NCBI GenBank assembly: GCA_905221605.1
Contig: CAJNDS010000929.1
Location: 1-50,594, forward strand
Direction of reading: 5' to 3'
From: Symbiodinium natans
Lineage: Eukaryota; Sar; Dinophyceae; Suessiales; Symbiodiniaceae
DNA: 50,594 nt
Part shown: in pieces, positions 40,133-49,416 of the stretch
Position numbering within the stretch: the stretch's first letter is position 1
Layout: each line of letters opens with the position of its first letter
Translations under genes and position numbers: made by a program
The notes under the pieces: generated by a model
The model's database searches: none
What the model saw: only the letters and a program-made list of their open reading frames with translations
What the model was told of the DNA's origin: nothing

Positions 40133-41583
40133 AGCTCCATGCTGCGAGTTCCAACTGTTCCAGACCTCCATCCCTTTGGCAGGCGGGACCAGCCCTGACA
40201 ATCCTCAACGAAACTTTCGATGGCAGCACCCATTTCCAGATCTCCGCCCCCTTCTTGTCGGACGGAGCATCAATCTTCTTTGGCATCCTCAATGCTGACG
40301 GCAAAACAGGTCTTTTCAGCGGGGGACCCGGGGATGTGTCAAGCGCTCTACCGGGAAACGAAACCGGAAGGGTCTACGGAAGGTTGCCTGGTTTTTGGGG
40401 GATCTATGGCTTTGACAATGCCTACTTGGTCGCTGAAGGTTCGGATGAATTTGGTATAGAGGCGACTGTCACTTGGGAGAACCTTGATGTCTCGGGCTGT
40501 TCGGAAGACTCTCTTCGTTTTTCAGGGAAGTTTGCCACGGACGGTGACGGCGACATTGTCTACGACTACAATGACCTTGGCGTTTCCATCAAGATATTGG
40601 CATCTCTGGATGGTGGTCCCGAGGCAGTCGTGTTGAAATGGTACGTCCGGGAGGTGCTGCCGCCAGGGTTTTTTTTCACAGTGCCCAGGCTGGAAGATTT
40701 CTGGGGAAACACGGTTCTCAATTCAACTGCCCAAGAGGCTCGGAGACACATTATCGGCACCTGGGATGCCCTTGAGCATGTTTTGTTTGAAGATCGGGAT
40801 CGATGGGTCTTGAGTCTTCAGATCTCGCGAGCTGTGCATCTCGCTGCTGAATCTAGCTATACTTCCAAGAAGCACGTGCACCTCAGCCCTCCCAGATCAG
40901 CCAAGGAACTGGGACGAGCTTGACTTTGAAGTTGTATATCGAACTGGGTTCTCACTCATTCAACATTGCGGTCTCGAACCTTGTCGTCACCTGTGATAAG
41001 GCTCCTAGCTCTCCGACCACGGCCTCTCCGACCACAGCCTCTCCGACCACAGCCTCTTCGACCAGAGCCTCTCCGACCACGGCCTCTCCGACCACAGCCT
41101 CTCCGACTACAGCCTCTCCGACCACAGCCTCTCCGACCACAACCTCTCAGACCACAACCTCTCCGACCACAACCTCTCCGACCACAGCCTCTCCGATCAC
41201 AGCCTCTCCGACCACAGCCTCTCCGACAACAGCCTCTCCGACCGCAGCCTCTCCGACAACAGCCTCTCCGACCACAGCCTCTCCGACCACAGCCTCTCCG
41301 ACCTCAGCCTCTCCGACCACAACCTCTCCGACCACAACCTCTCCGACCACAGCCTCTGCGACCAAAACCTCTTCGACCACAGCCTCTCCGATCTGCTGGA
41401 CATTAATTCTACGAGGGTGAATATGTTGGTAAATGGTGCTGATTTGTGTCATGAATTTGGGGGTCTATGAAGTTTGGAGAGGAGACCTGTCTAGCTTTGT
41501 GCCTCACCTTCGCTACAACCTGCCTCCAGACCTCCGCCCTGGCCAGTATGAAGGCTCCATCAAGGCATGCGTCGAATCTTAAG
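40133..41583 (+). pseudogene. Broken gene for a probable extracellular protein with a Ser/Pro/Thr-rich stalk
   Basis: A frame open from about 40133 to 40923 reads through ALTILNETFDGSTHFQIS, FDNAYLVAEGSDEFG and DDGDIVYDYN-like acidic segments with predicted beta-rich character. TTTGGCAG at 40173-40180 could be a splice acceptor for it. Near 40885-40920 the protein-like sequence moves to a second frame (LTLKLYIELG, then FNIAVSNLVVTCD), which runs into about 25 copies of SPTTA and ends at 41418. After the array two other frames look protein-like: DLLDINSTRVNMLVNGADLC (to 41469) and VYEVWRGDLSSFVPHLRYN (to the stop at 41581-41583). At least three frame changes are needed, so it is a pseudogene, or else carries introns that I cannot place. 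The family is not recognised. Confidence 0.45.
41010..41394 (+). repeat. 15-bp minisatellite (CTCTCCGACCACAGC), about 25 copies
   Basis: The period is 15 bases, so the unit is five codons in any frame. The plus frame continuous with the upstream VVTCDKAP peptide gives SPTTA repeats, typical of a heavily O-glycosylated stalk. Other frames give LRPQP and LSDHS, and none contains a stop, so long open frames on both strands here are uninformative. Confidence 0.95.
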
Positions 41584-42483
41584 GATAATTATTAGTAAGA
41601 CCATTCATGAAAATATTAATAGAGATGCGAATAAAATTAAACAAATATTAGCACCTGGATATATATATATATATATATCTATATATAAGTAGGCAAGTCG
41701 TTACGCTCTCAACCCGGTGATACTTTCACACAGAACCTTCGAGCCATGGCAGCAGTCGGCCGTGCTGATCTTCTCGGCGTCGTGACACTCGATTGCGTGT
41801 CATCCTTGCAAAGGGTGATGTCATCCTTGCGCAGTGGCTATGCGGCTGCACATGTTGCAGAAAGCACGCTCCAGTCACAGAAGCGCAGTCGTGCGCAGGG
41901 TCGCTAGCATGTTGGCTTGATCAGCTGCTCTCGCAGTGACAGAAGGCAGGTTGCAGCATGCCGCTCTCACTTCGTTGCCGAAACAGCTGAGCAGGTTTGC
42001 AGGCTTCTCGGGTCTTGCCTGTTCTGGGAAGTTGAAGGTAACGATGCCCTGAAACTTGAGAAGATGTACTGGCTGGCATTCGCAAAGCTGAGGTGCCGCC
42101 GCCATGCGCACGACAGAAGCGGTGCGAGTTTTGGTGCCAGTACCTGGTGTTCCGAGGGCGTCGGGGGAAGGCAAAGCTCTGGTCCATGATACCAGAGTGC
42201 CGCGGCCCCAGGACACACAAGTCATTTCTGCAGAGCCGTTGGACTGGCTTGAGAGAACTGCTTTTTCGACAGCTGAGCAGGCCAACTATGCTGGCTCTCT
42301 TCCGACGAGTTCCATATGCGCCGTGCACGTAGGCGTGGACGTGCACGCAGAGCTCATGAGCGGGGGCTACTGCAAGCGAGTGAAGTGCAATCGCGGAGCA
42401 ACGCTTGGCACGAAGTGAACACAGACCCAGTCCACTTTTTACAGGTCACACGGGACCACCAAGAATTCTAGGCACCTCTATTC
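41584..42483. other. Gene-poor region with a small (TA)n tract
   Basis: An AT-rich start includes the TA tract at 41658-41687. From 41700 the composition is normal and open frames exist on both strands. The most protein-like is plus 42104-42418 (104 codons, VRVLVPVPGVPRASGEG), but it has no recognisable domain and overlaps equally long minus-strand frames. Nothing is called. Confidence 0.4.
41658..41687. repeat. (TA)n microsatellite
   Basis: TA repeats with one TCTA interruption; the flanks differ from those of the TA tracts in the superunits. Confidence 0.95.
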
Positions 42484-42516
42484 GGGTTTAGGGTTTAGGG
42501 TTTAGGGTTTGGGGTT
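42484..42516 (+). repeat. Interstitial TTTAGGG repeats
   Basis: Four TTTAGGG units end in TTTGGGG. Two more short TTTAGGG patches lie at about 42650-42690. Confidence 0.9.
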
Positions 42517-43095
42517 AGACTCAACCCGTCAAACCTGTGGAAACATGATTAGGTTTTCTTTCTTAGTTGGAATCTCTGAGTCAAAGAAAATTCAGAGTTA
42601 CATTCCAGTGCTCCGATCTCACCATCTACAAGGTGAAGCAACGGGGATACTTTAGGGTTTAGGGCCGTTTAGGGTTTAGGATTTAGGGTCCGATCAGCAA
42701 TACTTACCGCAAACAGATATGCGAGATGTGTGTTCGAAGAGGGGTCAAGAGGTTGTGACATTGTGTCTGCTACAGATACTTGAGGTGCTGCAGGTGAACT
42801 CTTCGTCTTCCTAACCAAGCTGCAGTGAGGGCAAAGTCTCCACTTGCTGCAGCATCTTCAGATGCAGCATGGCCCACATAATTCAGGACCGACCCCATGG
42901 ATTTCATGTAAGCTTCACAGCCAAGGTATGCAGTCAGGTTGTAAAATCTAGAACTGCCAACCTTGACGACACCTGAGGCTTGCTCGTACAAAAAATCGCC
43001 TCTGCCACTGATAGAGGTATCTGAAGCTCTGCTCTTTCCAGACATGTCCCGACGCTGTTGGCTGTACAGACAAGTGCTGAGGGAAAGCACCCGGA
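42517..43095. other. Gene-poor region
   Basis: No firm gene. A minus-strand frame at 42770-43090 (106 codons, with FYNLTAYLGCEAYMKSMG) is moderately protein-like but has no known domain and no supporting neighbour. It could be an isolated exon or chance. Confidence 0.35.
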
Positions 43096-43260
43096 AGACT
43101 TGAGGCCCTGGTTTCCTCGCGCATCCGCCTTCAAGCAGTTGCTAGCCGGGGTTCAGAGGTTCTTCGGAGTTTTTGTTCAAGGGGTTTTTTCGGGGTTTCG
43201 GGGCTTTTGGGGCTTGAGGTTTTTTCTGCCAAGGGGTTCTGGGGGCCTTGAGGATGTTGC
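43096..43260 (+). repeat. Dispersed repeat, copy 1
   Basis: Starts with GACTTGAGGCCCTGGTTTCC and continues through TCAAGCAGTTGCT into GT-rich sequence. It is homologous to 44396-44530. Confidence 0.8.
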
Positions 43261-43275
43261 TGGGGTTTGTGCTCG

Positions 43276-43345
43276 AAACCCCTAAACCTTAAACCCTAAA
43301 CCCTGAACCCTAAACCCTAAACCCTAAAACCCTAAACCCTTAACC
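43276..43345 (-). repeat. Interstitial CCCTAAA repeats
   Basis: About nine CCCTAAA-type units stand in the C-rich orientation, with minor variants. A G-rich array in the opposite orientation follows at 43503-43570. Confidence 0.9.
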
Positions 43346-43502
43346 CCATCCAGTGCCTGCATTCTCTTTCCCCTGTTCCCAAAACCCGGAGGCCGAGCAG
43401 GGGTAGCTTCTGGTTGTGGGATCTTCGCCCTCAACACCTAGCATTCCGCCATCCACCTACCCATCCAACCCCCCCCCCCCCCACCCAAATAACAAACTTC
43501 CT
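43346..43502. other. Spacer between facing telomere-like arrays
   Basis: About 155 bases separate a CCCTAAA array and a TTTAGGG array. It includes a run of 14 C at about 43470. No gene is seen. Confidence 0.5.
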
Positions 43503-43570
43503 TTTAGGGTTTAGGGTTTAGGGTTTAGGGTTTAGGGTTTAGGTTTAGGTTTAGGGTTTAGGGTCTAGGG
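43503..43570 (+). repeat. Interstitial TTTAGGG repeats
   Basis: About nine TTTAGGG units, two of them shortened to TTTAGG. Confidence 0.9.
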
Positions 43571-44208
43571 TGAAACCCATGCGCGAACTGGCGCTGGGAC
43601 TGGGGTGCCTCCTGAGGCGTTCTTAAAAGCCGGCTTTTGAGGCGTGCCAGGATCAAGAAGGTCTCTTTAGGGTGTTGGGTTGAAGGGTTCAAGGTTTCAA
43701 GGGTTTAGGGCTACGCCAGCACATGAGCACCACCATCCTGCAGCACAATTGCGCTCCACCATAGACCGCATGTTGTCCGACATCACCCCCCAGTGATTGC
43801 GCTTGTGCTTGCATGCTTAGGTATGCTTACCGAAACAAGCTAGGCTGAAAGGTCAGCGGTAAACAGGACTCTTAAGCCAACGCTCTCAAGCTGGAGATGG
43901 CAGTTTGCGGCGGGCCTTAAACAGGGTTTCATGGTACTTGGACATGGTACTTGAACTGGAATCGCCGAAAGCCAGATCAATGCCCTAAGCACAAACCCCC
44001 TCAAGGCTTGCACACTAAACCCGAAACCCTATGTAAAGAACCCTATAAACCCCATAAACCCTATATGAAAACCCTGTAAGCCCTATATACAACCCTATGG
44101 CTCCAAACAGAGCCATTCGCCTAGAAGCCCCCAGACCCCAGTACACCCCCAGCCCCGCCCTCTGAAACCCCCATCAGTCCCCTTAAACTCACAAGACCCT
44201 TGGCCCCA
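43571..44208. other. Gene-free region
   Basis: No gene is seen. Scattered CCCTAT/CCCTAAA variants occur at 44020-44100. Confidence 0.5.
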
Positions 44209-44274
44209 CCCCCCCCCCCCCCCCCCCCCCTGAAAAAAAAACAACAAACAACAATAATAATAATAGCAACCTTC

Positions 44275-44306
<32 letters not shown>
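44209..44306. repeat. Low-complexity C and A homopolymers
   Basis: Runs of more than 20 C at 44209-44230 and 44276-44295 are separated by an A-rich stretch with AAC and AAT triplets. Long minus-strand open frames here code for poly-Gly and are artefacts. Confidence 0.95.
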
Positions 44307-44308
<2 letters not shown>

Positions 44309-44395
44309 TCTGCAAGCTCCCTAAATCCCTTGAACCCTTGAAGTTCCCTAGATCCCTTGAGGCTTTTAAACCAAACTCCGCCCTCCAACCCGCAA

Positions 44396-44530
44396 GACTT
44401 GAGGCCCTGGTTTCCTCGCGCATCCACTTTCAAGCAGTTGCTGGCGATCGGGGGCCCAGAGGTTCTTAGGAGTTTTGTTTAGGAGGGTGTTTAGGGGTTT
44501 CGGGGTTTAAGGGCTTTAGTTTTTTTGCCT
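44396..44530 (+). repeat. Dispersed repeat, copy 2
   Basis: Homologue of 43096-43260, including GACTTGAGGCCCTGGTTTCC and the GTTTAGG-rich tail. Confidence 0.8.
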
Positions 44531-45930
44531 TAAGGTTTGGCGTTTAAGGGGTTTAGGGCTCATAGGACTTCTCGGGTTTGGGGTTTAAAGGGTTTTGGGT
44601 ATAGAGGTAGTATTCATGGACCTTTCTGGGTTCAGAAGACAGGTAGCCTGTGAGCAGGCGATAGCCTAAGCCCTGTTCCCCAAACCTTTTCAATGTTCAG
44701 ACTCTATATGTAAGCTCTTTACCAAGCCCACATTATCAACCCACCCAGGCTCTCCCTAAACCCAAGACACCCTATACGCAAGAGCGCGACGGCGCAAGCT
44801 TATCAGTTTGGTGTAGCGTGCGAGGTCCAAAGCTGCAAGGGCGCACGACCTTGCAGGAAGATCCGGGCCTCTGATTCATCAATCAAGCCCGAAGCAAGAC
44901 CCTCAATCCCCGAAACCCTGAATCGTGAATCCTAATCGTGACCCGCCCTGCAGCCATCGAGGCCCTCGCCGGCTGCACGGTCCGCGCAGCAGGGTGAGCT
45001 GTCACTGTGCTCGGAGGTCCCTGCAGGTGATCCACGCTTCGCTGGAACTGCCGAGGACTTGTGGAGATGACAGAGTGTCCTCCGGGCAGGGACGGCTTGC
45101 CGCACAGATGCGGAACAACACCGCTGTTGGGGTCTGTTGCTGACATAGTGCCCGTGTATACAAAATACTTGTAAGAACGAAATCTGTCGCACTTTCTCGT
45201 TGAATCCTCCGGTGTCCAACTCATCGACCCGCTTCGAGGTGCCCGCCCCGAGTGCTCACATGTGGGTGTTTCCCAAATGAAGATGTGGGTGTTTTCCAAA
45301 ATAGGGGTACACCTTTTACACCCCAAATAGGATAGATTCCGCTTGAAGGGCCCCACCCCTATTTTCGGAAACCGCCATGTTGCTCACAGTACAGTGCTAG
45401 CTCCCGCGCACGCGCGTGGGCAGCCCACGTAGCTGCCTTCGATCGATCGAAGGCAGTCTGAGATCAAGGAGCAAGGTTCGAAAACGCGGTGTCGGCTAAA
45501 ATCCAGCCGTCAGCTGCAGCATCAGCAGCGATCGGAATTGCCCTAGAACACATTTCGGGTGCTTGAGCTGAAAAATGGCGACGGAGTATGAGCAACAAAG
45601 CACATCAAGAAAGCGACATTCGAGATCCCTCATGTTTGCACAGAGCGACGAGCAAGCGTTGCCCTTTCGAAGGAATGCGTTCTGCACCTGCGGACGCACA
45701 CGGAAGACCTTGGCATGAACTCCCCCAAGCCAACGCGACGCAACCCGGAATTTGACTAGCCACACCTAGTCACTAGGTCTCCGCACCGAACCTTTCAGCA
45801 AGAAGTCAGACATAGAAGATGTAGGTGTCAAGGCTGGCCGGGTCTTGCTTGGAGAGATGGAGTTGTAACATCCGTCGCAGCTGTTACAGGCACAAGGAAC
45901 GTTAAAAGCTCCTGCACCTGTGGCCAGCAG
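44531..45930. other. Gene-poor region upstream of the MHYT gene
   Basis: No gene is called. Short open frames occur on both strands (for example plus 45071-45175, ending VADIVPVYTKYL; minus 44883-45356) without recognisable domains. A 24-base palindrome lies at 45433-45456. CCTTTCAG at about 45792-45799 could be a splice acceptor for an extended N-terminus of the next gene, since the frame of that gene stays open upstream of its first ATG for at least 120 bases. Confidence 0.4.
45433..45456. repeat. Perfect 24-bp palindrome
   Basis: CTGCCTTCGATC is followed directly by its reverse complement, about 475 bases before the start of the MHYT gene. It can form a cruciform or hairpin; any regulatory role is unknown. 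Confidence 0.9.
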
Positions 45931-48159
45931 ATGTGCTGTCTTCCCCATGTCTCCTGTCGTTCCCTCCGTCGAGTGGCTGCAGCGGTCATTGTGGTTCTGT
46001 TCCCCGTAGCGGAAAGTGGGGCGCTGCCCAAGACCAACTCCCCCGAACGAAGGTTATGGCAGGAGCTGCCCCCTGGGTATGTTGAGGGGGAAGTCGTGGA
46101 CATGCATTTCGATGGCATGCTGGTGTTGTTGTCAGCCTTTGTCTCGCTTATAGGCGCGTTCGCAGCGCTAACAACCTCAGCATACTTGCGATTGGTGCAA
46201 AGCACGAAGTGGTACTACATTATGCTCCTTCAGTGCGGTCTTGGGCTGGGAATCTCTACCGTCTGGGCGATGCACTTCGTTGCGATGCGCAGCGTTCACC
46301 TCTGGGGTGGGTCTGAATCTGGTGGCGCACAGGAAATTTCGATGGGTTTCGACAAAGCAATCACGTCATTTTCTGCGCTGATCGGCTGGATGTTCTCAAC
46401 GATGGCAGTGCATCTTGCTCAGGGCACGTCCCGCACAGGCCACCGGCTTGCGCTTTCGTCTGTCATCTTGGCCGCGGGTATCTTTTCTTTGCACTATGTT
46501 GGCTTGCTTGCCGAAAGGGGTCCCTTCATCATCCACTACGATGTAGGGATGGTACTCATGACTCTGGTGGTGGCTTTAATTTGTTCAATGGGAACCATGG
46601 CTCTTTTCCAGCACCCTCCGAAGTCCACGAAATGGCGCGTGGCCGGTGCTTGGCTGGTGGCTGCTCTTGTCTGCAGCATGCATTACATAGCGCTTCTGCC
46701 ACTGACGCACAAGACCCATGCCTCTGGGTGGACATGGAGCGTCATCTGGGAGGCGGCGGAAGTTCGCGCTGAGGTACCCATCATTGTGTCCCTGCTGCTA
46801 GATGTGCTTCTTATGACGGGCAATGCTTTCTACTTGGAGGTCATCCAGGTCTTGGACAAAGCAGCCAGGGAGAGGGAACTTCAGCACGGCGACTTCGTGT
46901 CAGGGACAAAGCGGCTGATGAAGCGCTGCAGGCAGATGCAGTTCCCGATGGCGGTGCTGCGAGCCATTGACTTTATGAAGTTGGGCAAGATTGTGCAGCA
47001 CGAGTGCCTCCGTGATAGGAAATTATTAGTCATGCTGGACACACCTGTAGCCGCTGCCAAGCTACGCAGGAAGGGCTGCATCATTTTCTTTTCTCATCAG
47101 TGGCTCTCCGCCGACTTACCCGATCCGGCTGGGCACCACTTTGACAACATGACCAGAGCGATTCAGGCGATTGCACGCTCGCAGCGCTTGAAGACCGAGA
47201 ACATATTTGTGTGGGTGGACTACTCATGCATCCCCCAGCGTTCCACAGAGCAGCAGCAGTTGGCAGTGAATTCCTTGCCGGCCTATGTGGCTGCGTGCTC
47301 TGAGTTTGTCGTCATCGCTCCGCAGGTGCTGCATGCAAGCACAAAAGCCCCCTGCAACTTTACAAGCTATGCCAGCCGCTTCTGGTGCCGCTTGGAAGTG
47401 TTCTGCGCTCTCATGTCTGCTATGGCACAGGAGCAAGCGCAGCACATTAGCAGTCTTATGGCCAGCGGGGTGAGCAGCGCGGGCACAATCAACTCCATGT
47501 CCAACGAGTCACCAAACAAAGAGTCCGACGTGTCACTAGAAGACGACCTGTGCGACTTGTCTAAGCAAAGCATGTACATGGTTTGCGAGGGCAAGCTACA
47601 GCCTTTGGTTTTTTTGGGGCCCCACGGCTTGAAGGAAGACTTTGCAGAATTGCTGAATGTGTATGGAGGAAGACTTGGCTGCTGCCAAAGGGGCCACAAG
47701 ACTGAATCTGGAGAGGAGATTCTCTGCGACAAGGCCCGCGTGGTGGAAACTTTGACCGGGCTCTATGGCACCATGGTGGTGCGGCTCTTGAAGTTGCGCA
47801 AGGAGCGTGAAGGAGGGCGTCTCCAGCGGGGTTTCCTGCAGCTTGGAGACATGCTGATCCAGCAGCGCGAGGCCTTGTTCCCGGCCGAGTACTTCAGTAC
47901 ACGTATACAAGCCGTGCATGAGTTTTTGAGCCAGGAGTTGTGCCAGTCCAAAACACGCAAGGTAAGGAGCAATGGGTCTGAAGGAACGAATGGCTCATTG
48001 ACCATGTCGGACGTCGATCTGCTTTTGCAGGAGCTTGGCGCCGTCATTGTCCCTGAGGATTCGTCAGTCGCTCTCTCGGATGCAGTTCTGGGCAGCTGTG
48101 GCATAGGACCTTGGAGAGGTGATGAAGAGGATCCGCAGGAGCCGAGGATGTTAATTTAA
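45931..48159 (+). CDS. Seven-helix MHYT-domain membrane protein with C-terminal SHQW (HET/TIR-like) domain
   Basis: An uninterrupted ORF of 742 codons. Residues 15-29 are hydrophobic and may form a signal peptide or anchor. Residues about 63-303 form seven hydrophobic segments and contain three MHYT-type motifs: AMHFVAM at 113-119, SLHYVGL at 186-192 and SMHYIAL at 249-255. MHYT regions are known mainly from bacterial membrane sensors and are proposed to bind metal through the Met/His residues. A linker with basic residues follows, then a cytoplasmic-type domain with FFSHQWLS (386-393), FVWVDYSCIPQ (426-436), SLPAYVAACSEFVVIAP (448-464) and RFWCRLEVFC (483-492). This pattern, common in algal proteins, resembles the HET/TIR group. 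Residues about 505-545 are Ser-rich and 679-742 look disordered. I infer a membrane sensor passing a signal to the SHQW domain. The frame is open upstream of the ATG, so the N-terminus is not certain. Confidence 0.85.
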   Translation: MCCLPHVSCRSLRRVAAAVIVVLFPVAESGALPKTNSPERRLWQELPPGYVEGEVVDMHFDGMLVLLSAFVSLIGAFAALTTSAYLRLVQSTKWYYIMLLQCGLGLGISTVWAMHFVAMRSVHLWGGSESGGAQEISMGFDKAITSFSALIGWMFSTMAVHLAQGTSRTGHRLALSSVILAAGIFSLHYVGLLAERGPFIIHYDVGMVLMTLVVALICSMGTMALFQHPPKSTKWRVAGAWLVAALVCSMHYIALLPLTHKTHASGWTWSVIWEAAEVRAEVPIIVSLLLDVLLMTGNAFYLEVIQVLDKAARERELQHGDFVSGTKRLMKRCRQMQFPMAVLRAIDFMKLGKIVQHECLRDRKLLVMLDTPVAAAKLRRKGCIIFFSHQWLSADLPDPAGHHFDNMTRAIQAIARSQRLKTENIFVWVDYSCIPQRSTEQQQLAVNSLPAYVAACSEFVVIAPQVLHASTKAPCNFTSYASRFWCRLEVFCALMSAMAQEQAQHISSLMASGVSSAGTINSMSNESPNKESDVSLEDDLCDLSKQSMYMVCEGKLQPLVFLGPHGLKEDFAELLNVYGGRLGCCQRGHKTESGEEILCDKARVVETLTGLYGTMVVRLLKLRKEREGGRLQRGFLQLGDMLIQQREALFPAEYFSTRIQAVHEFLSQELCQSKTRKVRSNGSEGTNGSLTMSDVDLLLQELGAVIVPEDSSVALSDAVLGSCGIGPWRGDEEDPQEPRMLI

Positions 48160-48400
48160 TTTTTCAATTACTTGCAATTCTTTGCCAGGCTTTGCCTGAA
48201 GGGCAGGCTCACGAGCAAGTCACATGTCTCTTTTTTTGAATTTCGCGAATGTGCCGAGTTCCCCGTCAATTGGACAGGGATGTGCGCTCGCCAGATTTTC
48301 ACCTTTTGTTTGGAGGTTCTGGGTACTTATGACTTCTAGCCCCAAACATAACTGTACTTACAAGCCCCCTATAGGTCTTCGAAGTAGGCTATAAGTAGGA

Positions 48401-48424
48401 ACCATGGGTACACGTACCCATGGT
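48401..48424. repeat. Inverted repeat, 11-bp arms with 2-base centre
   Basis: ACCATGGGTAC and its reverse complement GTACCCATGGT flank AC, about 240 bases after the stop of the MHYT gene. It could be a 3' UTR hairpin. Confidence 0.85.
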
Positions 48425-48749
48425 ACCTCCAAGAAGCCTTTAAAAGTCGAAGGCAGAAACCGTGTTAAGGATTGTGAAAAGAGGGGCACACTGGAGGGCT
48501 GCACATGCATTCTGAATTCTCGTCCCCCCTAGAACCTATTGTGTAAACAAAAATCTTCGCCCAAAACGTTCCGCTCAAAACTTTCGCTCAAAACTTATTG
48601 GGACCCAAACCATATACAATTTCTCTAAACTCTAAGCCCTATAACCCTCAACCCTAAACCCTAAACCTCCACATCACAAAGGTTCAGTGGTATGAGGTCC
48701 TTTTCACCCTGAGATTTCATGAGGCGGTCCGAGTGCACCCTTGGACTTA

Positions 48750-48812
48750 GGACTCGAACCCTATGACAGGGGTTTAAGACACAGTTTAGAAGGGTATGTG
48801 CCCTGGCCGCTA
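48750..48812 (-). other. tRNA-like remnant (B-box match)
   Basis: On the minus strand GGTTCGAGTCC (48760-48750) matches the RNA polymerase III B-box exactly. TAGCGGCCAGG (48812-48802) is a weak A-box candidate at about 40 bases distance. The T-stem has a mismatch and I find no matching acceptor stem, so this is not an intact tRNA. It may be a tRNA-derived repeat or chance. Confidence 0.25.
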
Positions 48813-48867
48813 GGTTTATGGAAATTGTATAGGGCTTGGGTCCCAATAACGTTTTGACGGAAACGAT

Positions 48868-49416
48868 TTGACCGAGTTTACGTTTTGGAACCTGGGTTCA
48901 CACTTTTGGGTCGGGAGGGGAGCGGGGGGTCTCGAGGTCTTGGGGTTGTTGGGCTGCCTTGGGCCTTTCTTGGGAGCCTTTTTTGGGAAGCCTTTTTGGG
49001 GGGGCTTTTTGGGTGGCCTGTTGGCTTGCCTTCTGGGCTTTGGGGGGGGGGGGGGGGGGCCTTTGGGGGATGGAGAGCCTTTTCAGGGGCGTTTTTGGAG
49101 GGCCTTTCAGAGGGGGGCTTTGGGGGGTTTTTGGGGGGTCAGCCTTTGGTTGGGCTTTTCGGGGCTGCTCGGGCTTGCCGGTAGAGTGAACGTGACCTTC
49201 GCACAGCTTTCGTCTAGCTTCCCTTTTACTTGTCAAGCAAGGTCTGAAAATATCTGAGCAACACAGCATTGCTTGGCTGGGTGATAGGATGGACTGAGGC
49301 TCGGAGAGCTCTTTTTTCATTGACCCCACACCTGAGGTGTAGGCCCAACTTCGCAGCTTGCGTTGAGACTGGCCCAAGATATACTCCGGGTGTAGCAACT
49401 GTTGAGCCGACCAAAC
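48868..49416. other. G/T-rich low-complexity stretch and upstream region of the secreted protein gene
   Basis: From 48910 to 49180 the plus strand is a run of GGG, CTTTTTGGG and TTGGGG elements, including 17 G at about 49043. It gives Gly/Phe-rich frames on plus and Pro/Lys-rich frames on minus that I take as artefacts. 49190-49416 is of normal composition, without a recognisable promoter motif. Confidence 0.5.

Larger units (their letters stand above)
48160..48867. other. Gene-free region downstream of the MHYT gene
   Basis: No gene is seen. It holds an inverted repeat at 48401-48424, CCCTAAACCC at 48650-48668 and a tRNA-like patch on the minus strand at 48750-48812. Confidence 0.5.

Noticed and set aside
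40966-41406. Open frame of LRPQP repeats and minus-strand frames over the 15-bp array
   Set aside because: The 15-base unit has no stop in any frame, so all six frames are open by construction.
42770-43090. Minus-strand frame of 106 codons as a gene
   Set aside because: Moderately protein-like but without domain, homologous copy or splice context; left as part of a gene-poor region.
44095-44433. Minus-strand Gly-rich frame of 112 codons
   Set aside because: Produced by the C homopolymers at 44209-44306.
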